Notes under the pieces: model-generated | The model's database searches: none | What the model was told of the DNA's origin: nothing | The model's input: only the letters and a program-made list of their open reading frames with translations | Part shown: positions 6,756-14,509 of the stretch, in pieces | Layout of the letters: every line of letters begins with the position of its first letter | Position numbering within the stretch: position 1 is the stretch's first letter | Assembly: GCA_964445815.1 (NCBI GenBank) | Contig: CAYULW010000003.1 | Location: 62,001-126,000, forward strand | Length of the DNA stretch: 64,000 nt | DNA from: CAYULW01 sp964445815 | GTDB lineage: Bacteria; Bacteroidota; Bacteroidia; Flavobacteriales_E; Vicingaceae | Reading direction: 5' to 3' | Translations under genes and position numbers: made by a program

Positions 6756-9014
6756 TTATTCAATTGTTTTTAGGATTTCATTTGTCAATTCTATTCTAGG
6801 AAAGTTTCCCGTATTGTTTAGCAGAATTACATTAATTCCTTTTTCAGGTATTGTTGTAATCATAGAAAAAAAACCTAAACTGCTTCCACCATAAAAGTAT
6901 GTTTGAGATATTGAGCTTAGAGTTCCACCATTGATTGCCCAACTGTAGCCAAATTCGGAATCGTAATATTCATAATAAGATATTGGAGATTTAATTAATG
7001 CATTATCCTTTATGCTAATTAGTTTAGAAGAGTTAGAAGCCATTATCCATTTTAACAAGTCAGATGAGTTGCTATATATTCCTCCGGCTCCTAACACGTT
7101 ATTTTTTTCCCAATTTACTTCAGGTATTAGATGATTTTCTTCCGAGGTGTATCCAATTGCGATCTGCTCTGCAGGAATAGATGCGTAACTATAGGTGTGT
7201 TTTAGGCCAAGTGGTTGAAGTATTAAATCATTGAGTACGGAATAAAAATCTTTGCCTTCAATTTCTTCAATAATAGCTGCCAGAATGATAAAATTACTGT
7301 TGCTGTACTCCATCTTGCTATCCGGTGGGAATTCTAGATCATCGCTGCAATAGGATTTTATCATCTCTTTTCTTTCCATTTTGCGATCGAACCACTCGAC
7401 ACCGTTCAACTTTTCATTGTGGTCAAAGGTTGGAATTCCTGACCTATGACAAAGTAATTGATCGATGCTTATCTGATTTGCAAAGCGATAATTGGGTAAG
7501 AATTTGCCGATCTTATCATGAAGTTCTAATTTGCCTTGTTCTCTTAGCTTAAAAATCATTGTTGTTGTGAATTGTTTGGTGATGGAGCCAATGTCAAAGA
7601 TACTTCCTGTATCTAAGGGAATACTATCATAAAAATTAAGAAAACCGTAAGCTTTATGATGGATAGTTTTACCCTTATTTGTAACTAATGCTACTCCATT
7701 GAACAACTTGGTTAAATGATAAACGCTTAGAATACTATCAATACGCCCACTCGCGGTGTTTGCAAATTTTTGTTGAGGCAAACCTTGTGCAGAATTATTG
7801 TAATACTGAATTTCAATTGAAAGATGCTTTTCTAAATCTAAAATTGCTTTTTCGAATAATCGTGAAGTGGGTATTCTTGTCTGATTAGACCAGTATTCAG
7901 CATCATAAATAAAAGGCTTCTTATAAACATCTCCCCATTTAGTTAGAGGGTGGGAAAGTTGCGTGGAATCAGAATAACGGATATCAGTAAACAAGATTTC
8001 ATCTCTCAAGACATCTTTTACAATGGTATCATTCGAAACGTTGTTAATGATTGTCCATCCATTGTTGTAACTCAGGTATTTTTGAGTGTAGTATCGGCCT
8101 ATTTTCTGATATTGAATCTTACCGGAAATGAATGGAATGTGGTAAGTTTTATTCTTTAAACTTTGATTTGGAATCTTTAGGTCAGCGTTTTTAAAATAAT
8201 AATTTGCTCTTATCAGGGCAAAATCATTTGAATTAAAATGGGCTATAGCTTCATATAACGGTTTCGATGCACTTTTTTTTGGTGTGAACTTAAGTACATA
8301 ACATATTTCTCCATCATATGAGGTATTGGGCAGTCTTTCTATATAATAATACTTCAGGTTTTTCAGATCTAAAAAATCCGATTTTCCAAGTAATGGATTG
8401 CTTGCAATGGCATCGTACAAGTAGTTGTTTTTTTCAGCCCACCTTTCCGTTCTATAATCGTTAGACTTTCTATATTGGGTGATCTGAACTTGAAACGCTC
8501 TTTGTTTTTTCTTGTTGTATTCTTGAATGTCAACAGTAGCTTCCAGTAAATGTTTGCAGTTGTCATTTTCTGTTAAAGTGGAATGATAATAAGCCTTTAA
8601 ACGAGAAGTTTCCTGAGGATAATTGGTTGAATAGTTTTTATAAAAATGGTTCAGTATTGTTTTAGGTGAAAGATAGGTAATCTCAACTTCTTGCAATTCA
8701 ATAGAGCTTTCTTCTAACAGAATAGTTAAAGTTGACTTATAACTTTTCTTAACGACTTTTATTTTCTTGGAGATATATCCAATTGCAGATACAATAATGA
8801 CAAAATCCTGTTTTAGTTCTGAAGTACTCAATTCAAATTCACCATCATCATTAGAGGCCGTTCCTACCTGAGTACCTTCAACTAAGATATTGACAAAAGG
8901 AATCGGAATGGAGTCTGTTTTACTTTTTATAATTCCACTTACTGTTTGACCATGCGATATTTCAAAAGTCAAAATCAGTATGGTCAATAGGTTTATTATC
9001 TTAATTATTTTCAT
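6756..9014 (-). CDS. CarboxypepD_reg-like / beta-lactamase-type serine hydrolase fusion
   Basis: This 752-residue exported protein has three parts. A signal peptide ends near HGQ (res 21-23). A CarboxypepD_reg-like beta-sandwich follows (res ~24-110, with VSGIIKSKTDSIPIPFVNI split here as VSGIIKSK and PIPFVNILVEGT). A middle region (res ~115-400) resembles the long extension of many Bacteroidota regulatory-domain proteins. The C-terminal domain (res ~435-750) is a class C beta-lactamase/DD-peptidase-type hydrolase with the SITK motif (S477, K480) and the YSN motif (Y570-N572). Typical substrates of this superfamily are peptidoglycan peptides, esters or D-amino acid peptides; the true one is unknown. 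A 25-bp operator-like motif lies 45 bases upstream. Confidence 0.85.
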   Translation of the reverse strand: MKIIKIINLLTILILTFEISHGQTVSGIIKSKTDSIPIPFVNILVEGTQVGTASNDDGEFELSTSELKQDFVIIVSAIGYISKKIKVVKKSYKSTLTILLEESSIELQEVEITYLSPKTILNHFYKNYSTNYPQETSRLKAYYHSTLTENDNCKHLLEATVDIQEYNKKKQRAFQVQITQYRKSNDYRTERWAEKNNYLYDAIASNPLLGKSDFLDLKNLKYYYIERLPNTSYDGEICYVLKFTPKKSASKPLYEAIAHFNSNDFALIRANYYFKNADLKIPNQSLKNKTYHIPFISGKIQYQKIGRYYTQKYLSYNNGWTIINNVSNDTIVKDVLRDEILFTDIRYSDSTQLSHPLTKWGDVYKKPFIYDAEYWSNQTRIPTSRLFEKAILDLEKHLSIEIQYYNNSAQGLPQQKFANTASGRIDSILSVYHLTKLFNGVALVTNKGKTIHHKAYGFLNFYDSIPLDTGSIFDIGSITKQFTTTMIFKLREQGKLELHDKIGKFLPNYRFANQISIDQLLCHRSGIPTFDHNEKLNGVEWFDRKMERKEMIKSYCSDDLEFPPDSKMEYSNSNFIILAAIIEEIEGKDFYSVLNDLILQPLGLKHTYSYASIPAEQIAIGYTSEENHLIPEVNWEKNNVLGAGGIYSNSSDLLKWIMASNSSKLISIKDNALIKSPISYYEYYDSEFGYSWAINGGTLSSISQTYFYGGSSLGFFSMITTIPEKGINVILLNNTGNFPRIELTNEILKTIE

Positions 9015-9059
9015 AATTATCGACGCGAATAGTAAGGTGAGTTTCGCGAAATGAAAATA

Positions 9060-9084
9060 CGAAGTAACTTTCGATTTATCGAAA
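9060..9084 (-). promoter_or_regulatory. Operator-like 25-bp motif, copy 1
   Basis: On the minus strand this reads TTTCGATAAATCGAAA followed by GTTACTTCG. TTTCGAT and ATCGAAA form a perfect inverted repeat with a two-base spacer. It matches copy 2 at 23 of 25 positions and copy 3 at 20 of 25. It ends 45 bases before the start codon of the serine hydrolase gene. Confidence 0.6.
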
Positions 9085-9251
9085 TAGCTAGCATATAGGC
9101 ATTCACTTCAACGGATGTTGTCAGATGTAAGTCATGAATAATGAAGAAAGCCATTTCGTGACTGTTTTATCAAAGTGTTTCCAAACTGTCTAGTTATAGA
9201 CATGAAATGTGTTCCCAATAGTTTATCCTGCTCAGCCTCGGCTTTGTTTTA

Positions 9252-9929
9252 TCAATACTGTTGGTCACTGGCTTTGTTCTTCGTATAATAATCCGAAATG
9301 TGTTTAGGGACCTTCATTTTCTGTGGTATACCTTTATCAGGAATAGGTTGGTCTGCTACTTGCCTAATAGGGATTAAACCCGCCCAAATGTCTAAATCAT
9401 AATCTTCTGACTCATCTTCAACGCCAACATCTCTTATTTTAGCCGAAGCAGTTTCAATTGTCATTTCAATGACTAGTGTGCGGTCTATCTCTTCTTTATA
9501 CATGGGTCTGATTTCATCCCAACGTCCTTTAATCATGTGTTCCATAAAGCAAAACAGAGCAGCGTCTTTTTCTTTTGGATTTTCTATTTTTCTTGCTGAA
9601 CCAAATACCGTTGCAGAACGGTAATTTACAGAATGATGTAAGCCAGACCGAGCTAAAACCAGAGCATCCAAGTGCATTACAGTCATACTCATGGTTTTTG
9701 CTTTTAACAAAGTAAGCAGCATTCTGTTTGCTTGTGAACCGTGTAGGTAAATTTTATCGTCTTTTCTTCCATAGGCCATTGGAAGAGCAATTGCTGAACC
9801 TTGATAGATGTAACTGACGTATCCGATAAAACCGGCATCCAGAATAGAGTTGATTTTCTCTACATCATACGAGGCCCTTTTGTGTCCGCGTTTTACCCGA
9901 TTTAATTTTGACTTGGAATATTCATGCAT
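9252..9929 (-). CDS. Pyridoxamine 5'-phosphate oxidase family protein (Nim-like)
   Basis: This 225-residue cytosolic protein belongs to the FMN-binding split-barrel superfamily, Pyridox_ox_2/NimA-like group. The landmarks are the N-terminal RVKRGHKRASYD, the strand pair GYVSYIYQGSAIALPMAYGR (split here as GYVSYIYQGS and IALPMAYGR), KIYLHGSQANRMLLTLL, and NYRSATVFGSARKI. Relatives bind FMN and include nitroimidazole reductases and heme-binding proteins, so the substrate is open. It is the last gene of the ArsR-GNAT-YgjV-PNPOx operon, starting eight bases after the YgjV stop. Confidence 0.83.
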   Translation of the reverse strand: MHEYSKSKLNRVKRGHKRASYDVEKINSILDAGFIGYVSYIYQGSAIALPMAYGRKDDKIYLHGSQANRMLLTLLKAKTMSMTVMHLDALVLARSGLHHSVNYRSATVFGSARKIENPKEKDAALFCFMEHMIKGRWDEIRPMYKEEIDRTLVIEMTIETASAKIRDVGVEDESEDYDLDIWAGLIPIRQVADQPIPDKGIPQKMKVPKHISDYYTKNKASDQQY

Positions 9930-9937
9930 GGCGATTA

Positions 9938-10174
9938 TTATTCGTTAATTAATTCTATATCTTTTCCTTGTTTTAGTTTGTATAATCTGTGCACGTGAAG
10001 GATAACAGCAATAGAACAGCCTATAACCAGAGGTAGAGCACTAATCAAAACTCCATAAATAACATAGGTCAAGTTTGCAATTGCGGAAAAAGCTCTTAGC
10101 TTACATTCTCCTTTGGAGTACATTGAATATAAGTTTAATCCCAGGGCTAAATATCCTACAAAATCAAATAGCAT
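9938..10174 (-). CDS. YgjV-like small inner membrane protein
   Basis: This 78-residue protein has three hydrophobic stretches: FVGYLALGLNLYSMYS (res 4-20), AFSAIANLTYVIYGVLI (res 28-44) and ALPLVIGCSIAVILHVHRLY (res 46-65). The layout and the LRAFSAIANLTYVIYG segment fit the YgjV (Imp-YgjV) family of bacterial inner membrane proteins, whose role is unknown. Its ATG overlaps the stop of the GNAT gene as TAATG, so it is coupled to that gene. Confidence 0.7.
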   Translation of the reverse strand: MLFDFVGYLALGLNLYSMYSKGECKLRAFSAIANLTYVIYGVLISALPLVIGCSIAVILHVHRLYKLKQGKDIELINE

Positions 10175-10608
10175 TATGATAATCTTTTTTCAAAATGGAA
10201 GCCTAAAATCTTAAATCCCATGTTAAAATAGAATTTGTGCGATCTTGAATTCTGGACATAGGTGTTTAGGCCAATAGAATTGTAGTCGTTGTTTAAGGAC
10301 CATTCCTCTATTGCATTCATGAAATACTTTCCAAACCCTTTAGACTGTATACTCGAATCTATGATGACATTGTCTAATTCCAATTGCTTGCCACAGTAAA
10401 TCCTTACAGTTGTCCACCCACTTGAAATACCGATTAAGGTATCATTTAGAAATAAACCAAAGCATTTATAGTTCGGTATTTTTATCATCTCTGCCTGCTT
10501 ATTTTTAATATCCTTTATGTCCATTTCCGGATTCAATTGCTTTAGCAAGTTAAGTGCCTTTTTTTGATGATCTATCGGATTGATAAGCTTTATTTGTAGA
10601 TTTTCCAT
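10174..10608 (-). CDS. GNAT family N-acetyltransferase
   Basis: This 144-residue protein has the GNAT fold. The acetyl-CoA pyrophosphate loop is IQSKGFGKYFMNAIEEW, with the Q/RxxGxG pattern as QSKGFG, and the C-terminal part ends in SHKFYFNMGFKILGFHFEKRL, split here as SHKFYFNMGF and ILGFHFEKRL, typical of motif B. The acceptor substrate cannot be read from sequence. It is second in the ArsR operon, 41 bases after the regulator. Confidence 0.83.
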   Translation of the reverse strand: MENLQIKLINPIDHQKKALNLLKQLNPEMDIKDIKNKQAEMIKIPNYKCFGLFLNDTLIGISSGWTTVRIYCGKQLELDNVIIDSSIQSKGFGKYFMNAIEEWSLNNDYNSIGLNTYVQNSRSHKFYFNMGFKILGFHFEKRLS

Positions 10609-10649
10609 TTCTATATATTGAGATTTATCGATTTAATAAATTAAAAAAA

Positions 10650-10955
10650 CTAATTCAGTATAAACAGGCTATACTCTTTGATTAAGTGTTCGTTTCTTTT
10701 TAAGTAAGACCATTTTCCATGTCTGGTTGAGATCAGTAGACCACATTTTTCCATATTGCTTAAATAGGTTGAAATGGTGGATTGAGAAAGACCCGATTTT
10801 TCTTGAATATAAGTAACGCATACACCATCATTAAAATGTTTTACTGTTTCATGCGGTGGAAAATGCTTTTCCGGATCTTTCAACCATTCCATAATTTGAA
10901 GTCTGGTTGGGTTGGATAAACATTTTCCTATTTCAGTCGCTAACTTTAAATTCAT
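10650..10955 (-). CDS. ArsR-type winged-helix transcriptional regulator
   Basis: This 101-residue regulator shows CLSNPTRLQIMEWLKDP (res 12-28), the typical start of ArsR proteins, and the recognition-helix region YIQEKSGLSQSTISTYLSNME (split here as YIQEKSGLSQ and STISTYLSNME), then the wing HGKWSYLKRN. No cysteine metal site such as CxC is present in the DNA-binding helix, so it is probably not a metal sensor of the ArsR/SmtB type. It leads a four-gene operon. Upstream it has a near-leaderless promoter, an A+T-rich inverted repeat and copy 2 of the 25-bp motif. Confidence 0.85.
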   Translation of the reverse strand: MNLKLATEIGKCLSNPTRLQIMEWLKDPEKHFPPHETVKHFNDGVCVTYIQEKSGLSQSTISTYLSNMEKCGLLISTRHGKWSYLKRNEHLIKEYSLFILN

Positions 10956-10959
10956 GATA

Positions 10960-10986
10960 CAAATATATCTATATATCTCGATATGT
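10960..10986 (-). promoter_or_regulatory. Promoter and operator-like repeat of the ArsR operon
   Basis: The minus strand has a -7 box TATATTTG at 10967-10960, ending four bases before the ATG, so the mRNA would be essentially leaderless. Just upstream lies ATATC-GA-GATAT followed by repeats of GATATAT, an A+T-rich dyad of the kind used as an ArsR operator, suggesting autoregulation. Confidence 0.45.
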
Positions 10987-10998
10987 AAAAATAAAATG

Positions 10999-11023
10999 CG
11001 AAGTAACTTTCGATTAATTGAAA
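10999..11023 (-). promoter_or_regulatory. Operator-like 25-bp motif, copy 2
   Basis: The minus strand reads TTTCAATTAATCGAAA followed by GTTACTTCG, 23 of 25 positions identical to copy 1. It ends 43 bases before the ArsR start codon. Confidence 0.6.
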
Positions 11024-11382
11024 CTGTGAGCCTTTAGATACAGACTTTTATGATTTGACTTGTCTAGTTAATTCTAAACATTTTTGATAATAGATAAGGA
11101 GATGAAATCAGGAAAGGAATTAGTATAATCTGTTGAAAACTGCAATTTTCATAATTAGACATCTCTACGCGGGATAAAGTACCCTACAAAAATGGGTAGC
11201 AGGTGTCAAACGAATCTTGTACAATTAACACTTTTTAAACATTTCTAGAGATTTCTGGTGTCTTTATTTCCAAATGTTTTGAGCTCAGCTCTGAATGAAG
11301 AAATGTGTTGATCAATCAAGCGGGGTATTCCATTACTATGAGTAGATCATGCAGTGACTTGTTTATACTTATGGTTTTAGGC

Positions 11383-11418
11383 AAAAAAAAGAGACTGTCA
11401 ATTACTACAGTCTCTTTT
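11383..11418 (-). terminator. Intrinsic terminator of the exported isochorismatase-like gene
   Basis: On the minus strand AAAAGAGACTGT and ACAGTCTCTTTT form a 12-bp stem with an 8-base loop, followed by a run of eight T. It lies 16 bases after the stop at 11435. Confidence 0.88.
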
Positions 11419-11434
11419 GAAAAATAAACGAAAA

Positions 11435-12100
11435 CTATTCACATTTTAAGAAGTCTTTAGTTGTAATTACACCAGCAGTATGAAGTGCCAAAGTTTTATA
11501 CGAAGCTTCTAATAATTCAATACTTGTAGAACCTATTGCATCTGAAATAACAATAGTCTTGTATCCATTTTCAGCTGCATCTCTTGCATGTGATTGAACA
11601 CATCCTTCTGCCAACATTCCCACTATATATACTGTTTCTATATTTAGCTTTTTTAAATGTTCTTGAATTGATTTTGCCCAAAAAGAAGAGAACCCTTGAC
11701 GAAATGGGAGAACTATATCTCCTTTCATGGGTTTTGCTTCTGTTATAAAGTCAACGCCAGGTGTATTCATCGCGAGTAATTGATTTGTTACAATCACATT
11801 TTGAAAAGCATTTAATGGCTCATAATCTTTCATTTTCTCATATGGAAAACCTACAGGAGAGTGAATAATTGGAATATTCTTTTTTCGAGCTTCTTTGATT
11901 ACTTTTATTAGGTTCTCTCTTACCTTGTTTTTCTCGACAGATTCTTGGGTGAATCCCCAAGCTTTTCCCCTTTCAGAAAGAAGGTCTACTTGAGCTGAAG
12001 TTATTAGTAAAACACTTTTACTTTTAGTGTTATTTGTGGATTGTGAGTACGCAAAATTTGTGATTAGCATAATTCCGATTGCGAGAATTGAATTTTTCAT
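11435..12100 (-). CDS. Isochorismatase-like cysteine hydrolase, exported paralogue
   Basis: This 221-residue protein has a signal peptide (MKNSILAIGIMLITNFAYSQ, cleavage after YSQ) and an isochorismatase-like domain. The nucleophile cysteine lies in GMLAEGCVQSHARDAAENGY, split here as MLAEGCVQSH and RDAAENGY. The usual catalytic Asp of the VIDxQNDF motif is replaced by Ser (LLITSAQVDLL), and the usual Lys four residues before SAF is Arg (FRQGFSSFW). Family members hydrolyse amides or enol ethers such as nicotinamide and isochorismate. With two of three triad positions changed, the reaction cannot be guessed. It follows the cytosolic paralogue by 31 bases and ends at a strong terminator. Confidence 0.8.
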   Translation of the reverse strand: MKNSILAIGIMLITNFAYSQSTNNTKSKSVLLITSAQVDLLSERGKAWGFTQESVEKNKVRENLIKVIKEARKKNIPIIHSPVGFPYEKMKDYEPLNAFQNVIVTNQLLAMNTPGVDFITEAKPMKGDIVLPFRQGFSSFWAKSIQEHLKKLNIETVYIVGMLAEGCVQSHARDAAENGYKTIVISDAIGSTSIELLEASYKTLALHTAGVITTKDFLKCE

Positions 12101-12131
12101 TTTTATGATTTTTGGATTAATAATTATTTAA

Positions 12132-12710
12132 TTAGAACTCTTTTGTTGTTATAATGGATGATGCATGAAGTGATAGTGTTTTTCTTGAGGCATCTAATAA
12201 ATCAAGACTAGTAGAGCCAATTGCATCTGAAACAACAACTGTCTTATAGCCATTTTCTACCGCATCTCGCACATGAGATTCGATGCATCCTTCGGCCAAC
12301 ATCCCAGCAATATAAATGGTATCAATTCCTAATTCATCTAGATGTTCTTGAAGTAATTTTGCCCAGAAAGATGAGAAGCCTTGTCGATAGGGAAGAACAA
12401 TCTCTCTATTCATTGGTTGTGCCTCCGGAATGAACTTACATCCATTACTGTTTATTGCCAAGAGTTGATTTTGTACAATAACTCCCTGAATAGCGTTTAG
12501 AGGTTCGAACTCTTCCATTATCTCATAATCAAAGCCGACAGGAGAATGGATAATCGGAATATTACGATTTCTTGCTTTTTCCAGCAGCATGGTGAGATTT
12601 CTTCTCACATCGTTTTGCTTTTCAGAACTCTCTGTAAAGCCCCAGGCTTTTCCACTTTCTGATAGTAAATCGTTTTGAGCTGACGTAATTAATAGAACTT
12701 TGTTTTGCAT
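12132..12710 (-). CDS. Isochorismatase-like cysteine hydrolase, cytosolic paralogue
   Basis: This 192-residue protein is about two thirds identical by eye to the exported copy downstream but has no signal peptide. It shows LLITSAQNDLLSESGKAWG, YRQGFSSFWAKLLQEHL and the nucleophile segment MLAEGCIESHVRDAVENGY. The same Ser-for-Asp and Arg-for-Lys changes appear, so they predate the duplication and are probably functional rather than decay. The pair suggests the same chemistry in two compartments. A divergent-looking gap of 90 bases separates it from the Crp/Fnr regulator upstream, which is a plausible controller. Confidence 0.8.
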   Translation of the reverse strand: MQNKVLLITSAQNDLLSESGKAWGFTESSEKQNDVRRNLTMLLEKARNRNIPIIHSPVGFDYEIMEEFEPLNAIQGVIVQNQLLAINSNGCKFIPEAQPMNREIVLPYRQGFSSFWAKLLQEHLDELGIDTIYIAGMLAEGCIESHVRDAVENGYKTVVVSDAIGSTSLDLLDASRKTLSLHASSIITTKEF

Positions 12711-12800
12711 AATTTTTACTTTTTAGTTTATGATTATGCCACAAATTTGAACTGAATCAACAGCTCAAAACGGTATCATTTGATACAGTTCTAAAAAAAA

Positions 12801-13430
12801 TTAAAATAACTCAATTCCTTTACGATGAAGTTTTACCTTGCCATTTAATTCAAACTGTTTAAGAATTCGCGAAATAACTACCCTAGTTGTTCCTAATTCG
12901 TTGGCAAGATTTTGGTGAGAAATTTCAATAATGTCTGAATTGTTTTTATCTTTTCTGCTGGATAGGTAATCAAGAATTCTTTTGTCAATGTGCTCAAATG
13001 CTACTCCTTCAAAAGTAAATAGCAATTCATCATACCTTTTTCTGAAGGTTCTAATAATATAGTCGTTCCAAGACTTATACTCTTTCTGCCATTTAACGAT
13101 AAACTTTGTTGGAATCGCAAAAATGGTGCTTTCTTCCGCGGCGATTGCTATAGACGGACTTTCATTATTGAAAAAGCAAGCTGAAAGTGACATCATACAA
13201 GTCTGTCCGGACTCAACATAGTATAGAAGAATCTCACGTTCTTCATTAGCTTGAAAAACACGTATTGACCCTTCTATTACTATTGGGAGGACTTTTACGT
13301 ATTCTCCTTCACGAACAATAACATCACCTTTATTAAATGTAAGAACCTTACTGTTTTCTATAATTGCTTCTTTCAGGTCTTTTTCATTTAAGAAATTCAA
13401 TGCTGCGAGTAACTCTTCTGTAGTTTTCAT
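12801..13430 (-). CDS. Crp/Fnr family transcriptional regulator
   Basis: This 209-residue regulator has a cyclic-nucleotide-type beta-roll (res ~15-115: VLTFNKGDVIVREGEYVKVL, split here as VLTFNKGDVIVREGE and VKVLPIVIEGSI) and a C-terminal Crp-type helix-turn-helix (res ~160-209: ISHQNLANELGTTRVVISRIL, split as ISHQNLANELG and TTRVVISRILKQFE). No N-terminal cysteine set for an iron-sulfur cluster is visible, so it is not a canonical oxygen-sensing FNR. Copy 3 of the 25-bp motif lies 46 bases upstream, which would fit autoregulation. The effector is unknown. Confidence 0.88.
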   Translation of the reverse strand: MKTTEELLAALNFLNEKDLKEAIIENSKVLTFNKGDVIVREGEYVKVLPIVIEGSIRVFQANEEREILLYYVESGQTCMMSLSACFFNNESPSIAIAAEESTIFAIPTKFIVKWQKEYKSWNDYIIRTFRKRYDELLFTFEGVAFEHIDKRILDYLSSRKDKNNSDIIEISHQNLANELGTTRVVISRILKQFELNGKVKLHRKGIELF

Positions 13431-13476
13431 ATGCTTTTTTAGTTCTTTTAGTAGCTTATGCTAAACACCAAACAGT

Positions 13477-13501
13477 TAAAGTAACTTTCATTTTATAGAA
13501 A
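13477..13501 (-). promoter_or_regulatory. Operator-like 25-bp motif, copy 3
   Basis: The minus strand reads TTTCTATAAAATGAAA followed by GTTACTTTA, 20 of 25 positions identical to copy 1. It ends 46 bases before the crp/fnr-type start codon. The dyad TTTCnAT-AA-ATnGAAA resembles Crp/FNR half sites in size. Confidence 0.55.
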
Positions 13502-13543
13502 GAGAAAGTCCTTAGCGCTTTAGTCTAATTTATCCGGTAAGAG

Positions 13544-14500
13544 TTATTCTTTACTATAAAAAGCAATAATCTGATCTGCCAGCTCTGTACCAATACGATC
13601 TTGAGCTTCAACGGTTGCAGCACCAATATGCGGACTCAAAGACAGCCTAGGATGTTTCAAAAGTTCAGCATCAGGCTGTGGTTCGTTCACAAACACATCT
13701 AAAGCAGCATGAGCTACTTTTCCCGAATCCAATGCTGCTATCAAAGCTGTTTCGTCAATCACACCACCTCTTGCAGCATTGGCAATCACCACACCGGTCT
13801 TCATTTTGTTCAATTCAGTAGAAGAAATTACGGGCGCTTGACCGCCTGGAATGTGAAAGCTCAAGAAGTCAGAATTGCTTAAAACCTCATCCATCGAAGA
13901 GTTGGTGATGCTGACATTAAAATCTTGTCCCGCGATGCTCAACTCTAAGTTGTAGCTCTCTGATCCATATGCATCGTGTGCCAAAACATTCATGCCGCAA
14001 CCAATGGCATATTGCGCCAAGGCTTGTCCGATTCTCCCAAAACCAATAATCCCTATCGTTTTGTTTCTCAATTCTATGCCTTTAGCGTACTTCTTTTTTA
14101 AAACTTTAAAATCAGATGCTCCATTGGTTGGCATTTCACGATTAGAATCGTACAAGAAACGGACAGTTCCAAAAAGGTGTGCCATAACCAACTCCGCTAC
14201 AGATTGAGAAGATGCCGCAGGCGTATTGAACACATGGATGCCTTTCTCACGGGCATACTCCACATCAATATTGTCCATACCAACACCACCTCTGCCAATC
14301 ATCTTTAATCCGTGACAGTTATCGATAATGTCTTTTCTGACTTTTGTAGCCGACCTGACCAACAAGACTTCATAGCCTTGAGCATTGATCTCATTCATCA
14401 GGTTCTCCTGTGCAATGGTTTCAGTTGATACCGTAAATCCTGCTGCTTCTAAGGCTGTTTTTCCCGAAGCTGCAATACCGTCATTTGCTAGTACTTTCAT
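13544..14500 (-). CDS. serA: D-3-phosphoglycerate dehydrogenase (D-2-hydroxyacid dehydrogenase)
   Basis: This 318-residue cytosolic enzyme should oxidise 3-phosphoglycerate with NAD, the first step of serine synthesis. It has the NAD motif IGIIGFGRIGQAL (res 149-161) and the catalytic Arg244 in NAARGGVID, Glu273 in NEP and His291 in SPHIGAAT. At 318 residues it is the short type without a C-terminal ACT domain, so feedback inhibition by serine through ACT is not expected. It lies nine bases downstream of serC. The pairing with serC makes phosphoglycerate the likely substrate over other hydroxyacids. Confidence 0.93.
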   Translation of the reverse strand: MKVLANDGIAASGKTALEAAGFTVSTETIAQENLMNEINAQGYEVLLVRSATKVRKDIIDNCHGLKMIGRGGVGMDNIDVEYAREKGIHVFNTPAASSQSVAELVMAHLFGTVRFLYDSNREMPTNGASDFKVLKKKYAKGIELRNKTIGIIGFGRIGQALAQYAIGCGMNVLAHDAYGSESYNLELSIAGQDFNVSITNSSMDEVLSNSDFLSFHIPGGQAPVISSTELNKMKTGVVIANAARGGVIDETALIAALDSGKVAHAALDVFVNEPQPDAELLKHPRLSLSPHIGAATVEAQDRIGTELADQIIAFYSKE

Positions 14501-14509
14501 CTAATTGTA

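Larger units (their letters stand above)
10956..11434. other. 479-base intergenic region upstream of the ArsR operon
   Basis: No coding frame with convincing features is present. It contains the ArsR promoter, motif copy 2 and the terminator of the hydrolase gene at 11383-11418. TGTCTAGTTA at 11063-11072 also occurs at 9187-9196, near motif copy 1, which may reflect a shared regulatory element or an old duplication. Nothing else was recognised. Confidence 0.4.

Noticed and set aside
6691..6894. Plus-strand frame of 67 codons
   Set aside because: It begins in a hairpin and then runs antisense to the serine hydrolase gene; no domain and low-complexity start.
10650..10955. The ArsR-type protein as a metal-resistance regulator
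   Set aside because: No metal-site cysteines are visible and no arsenic, zinc or copper resistance genes are nearby.
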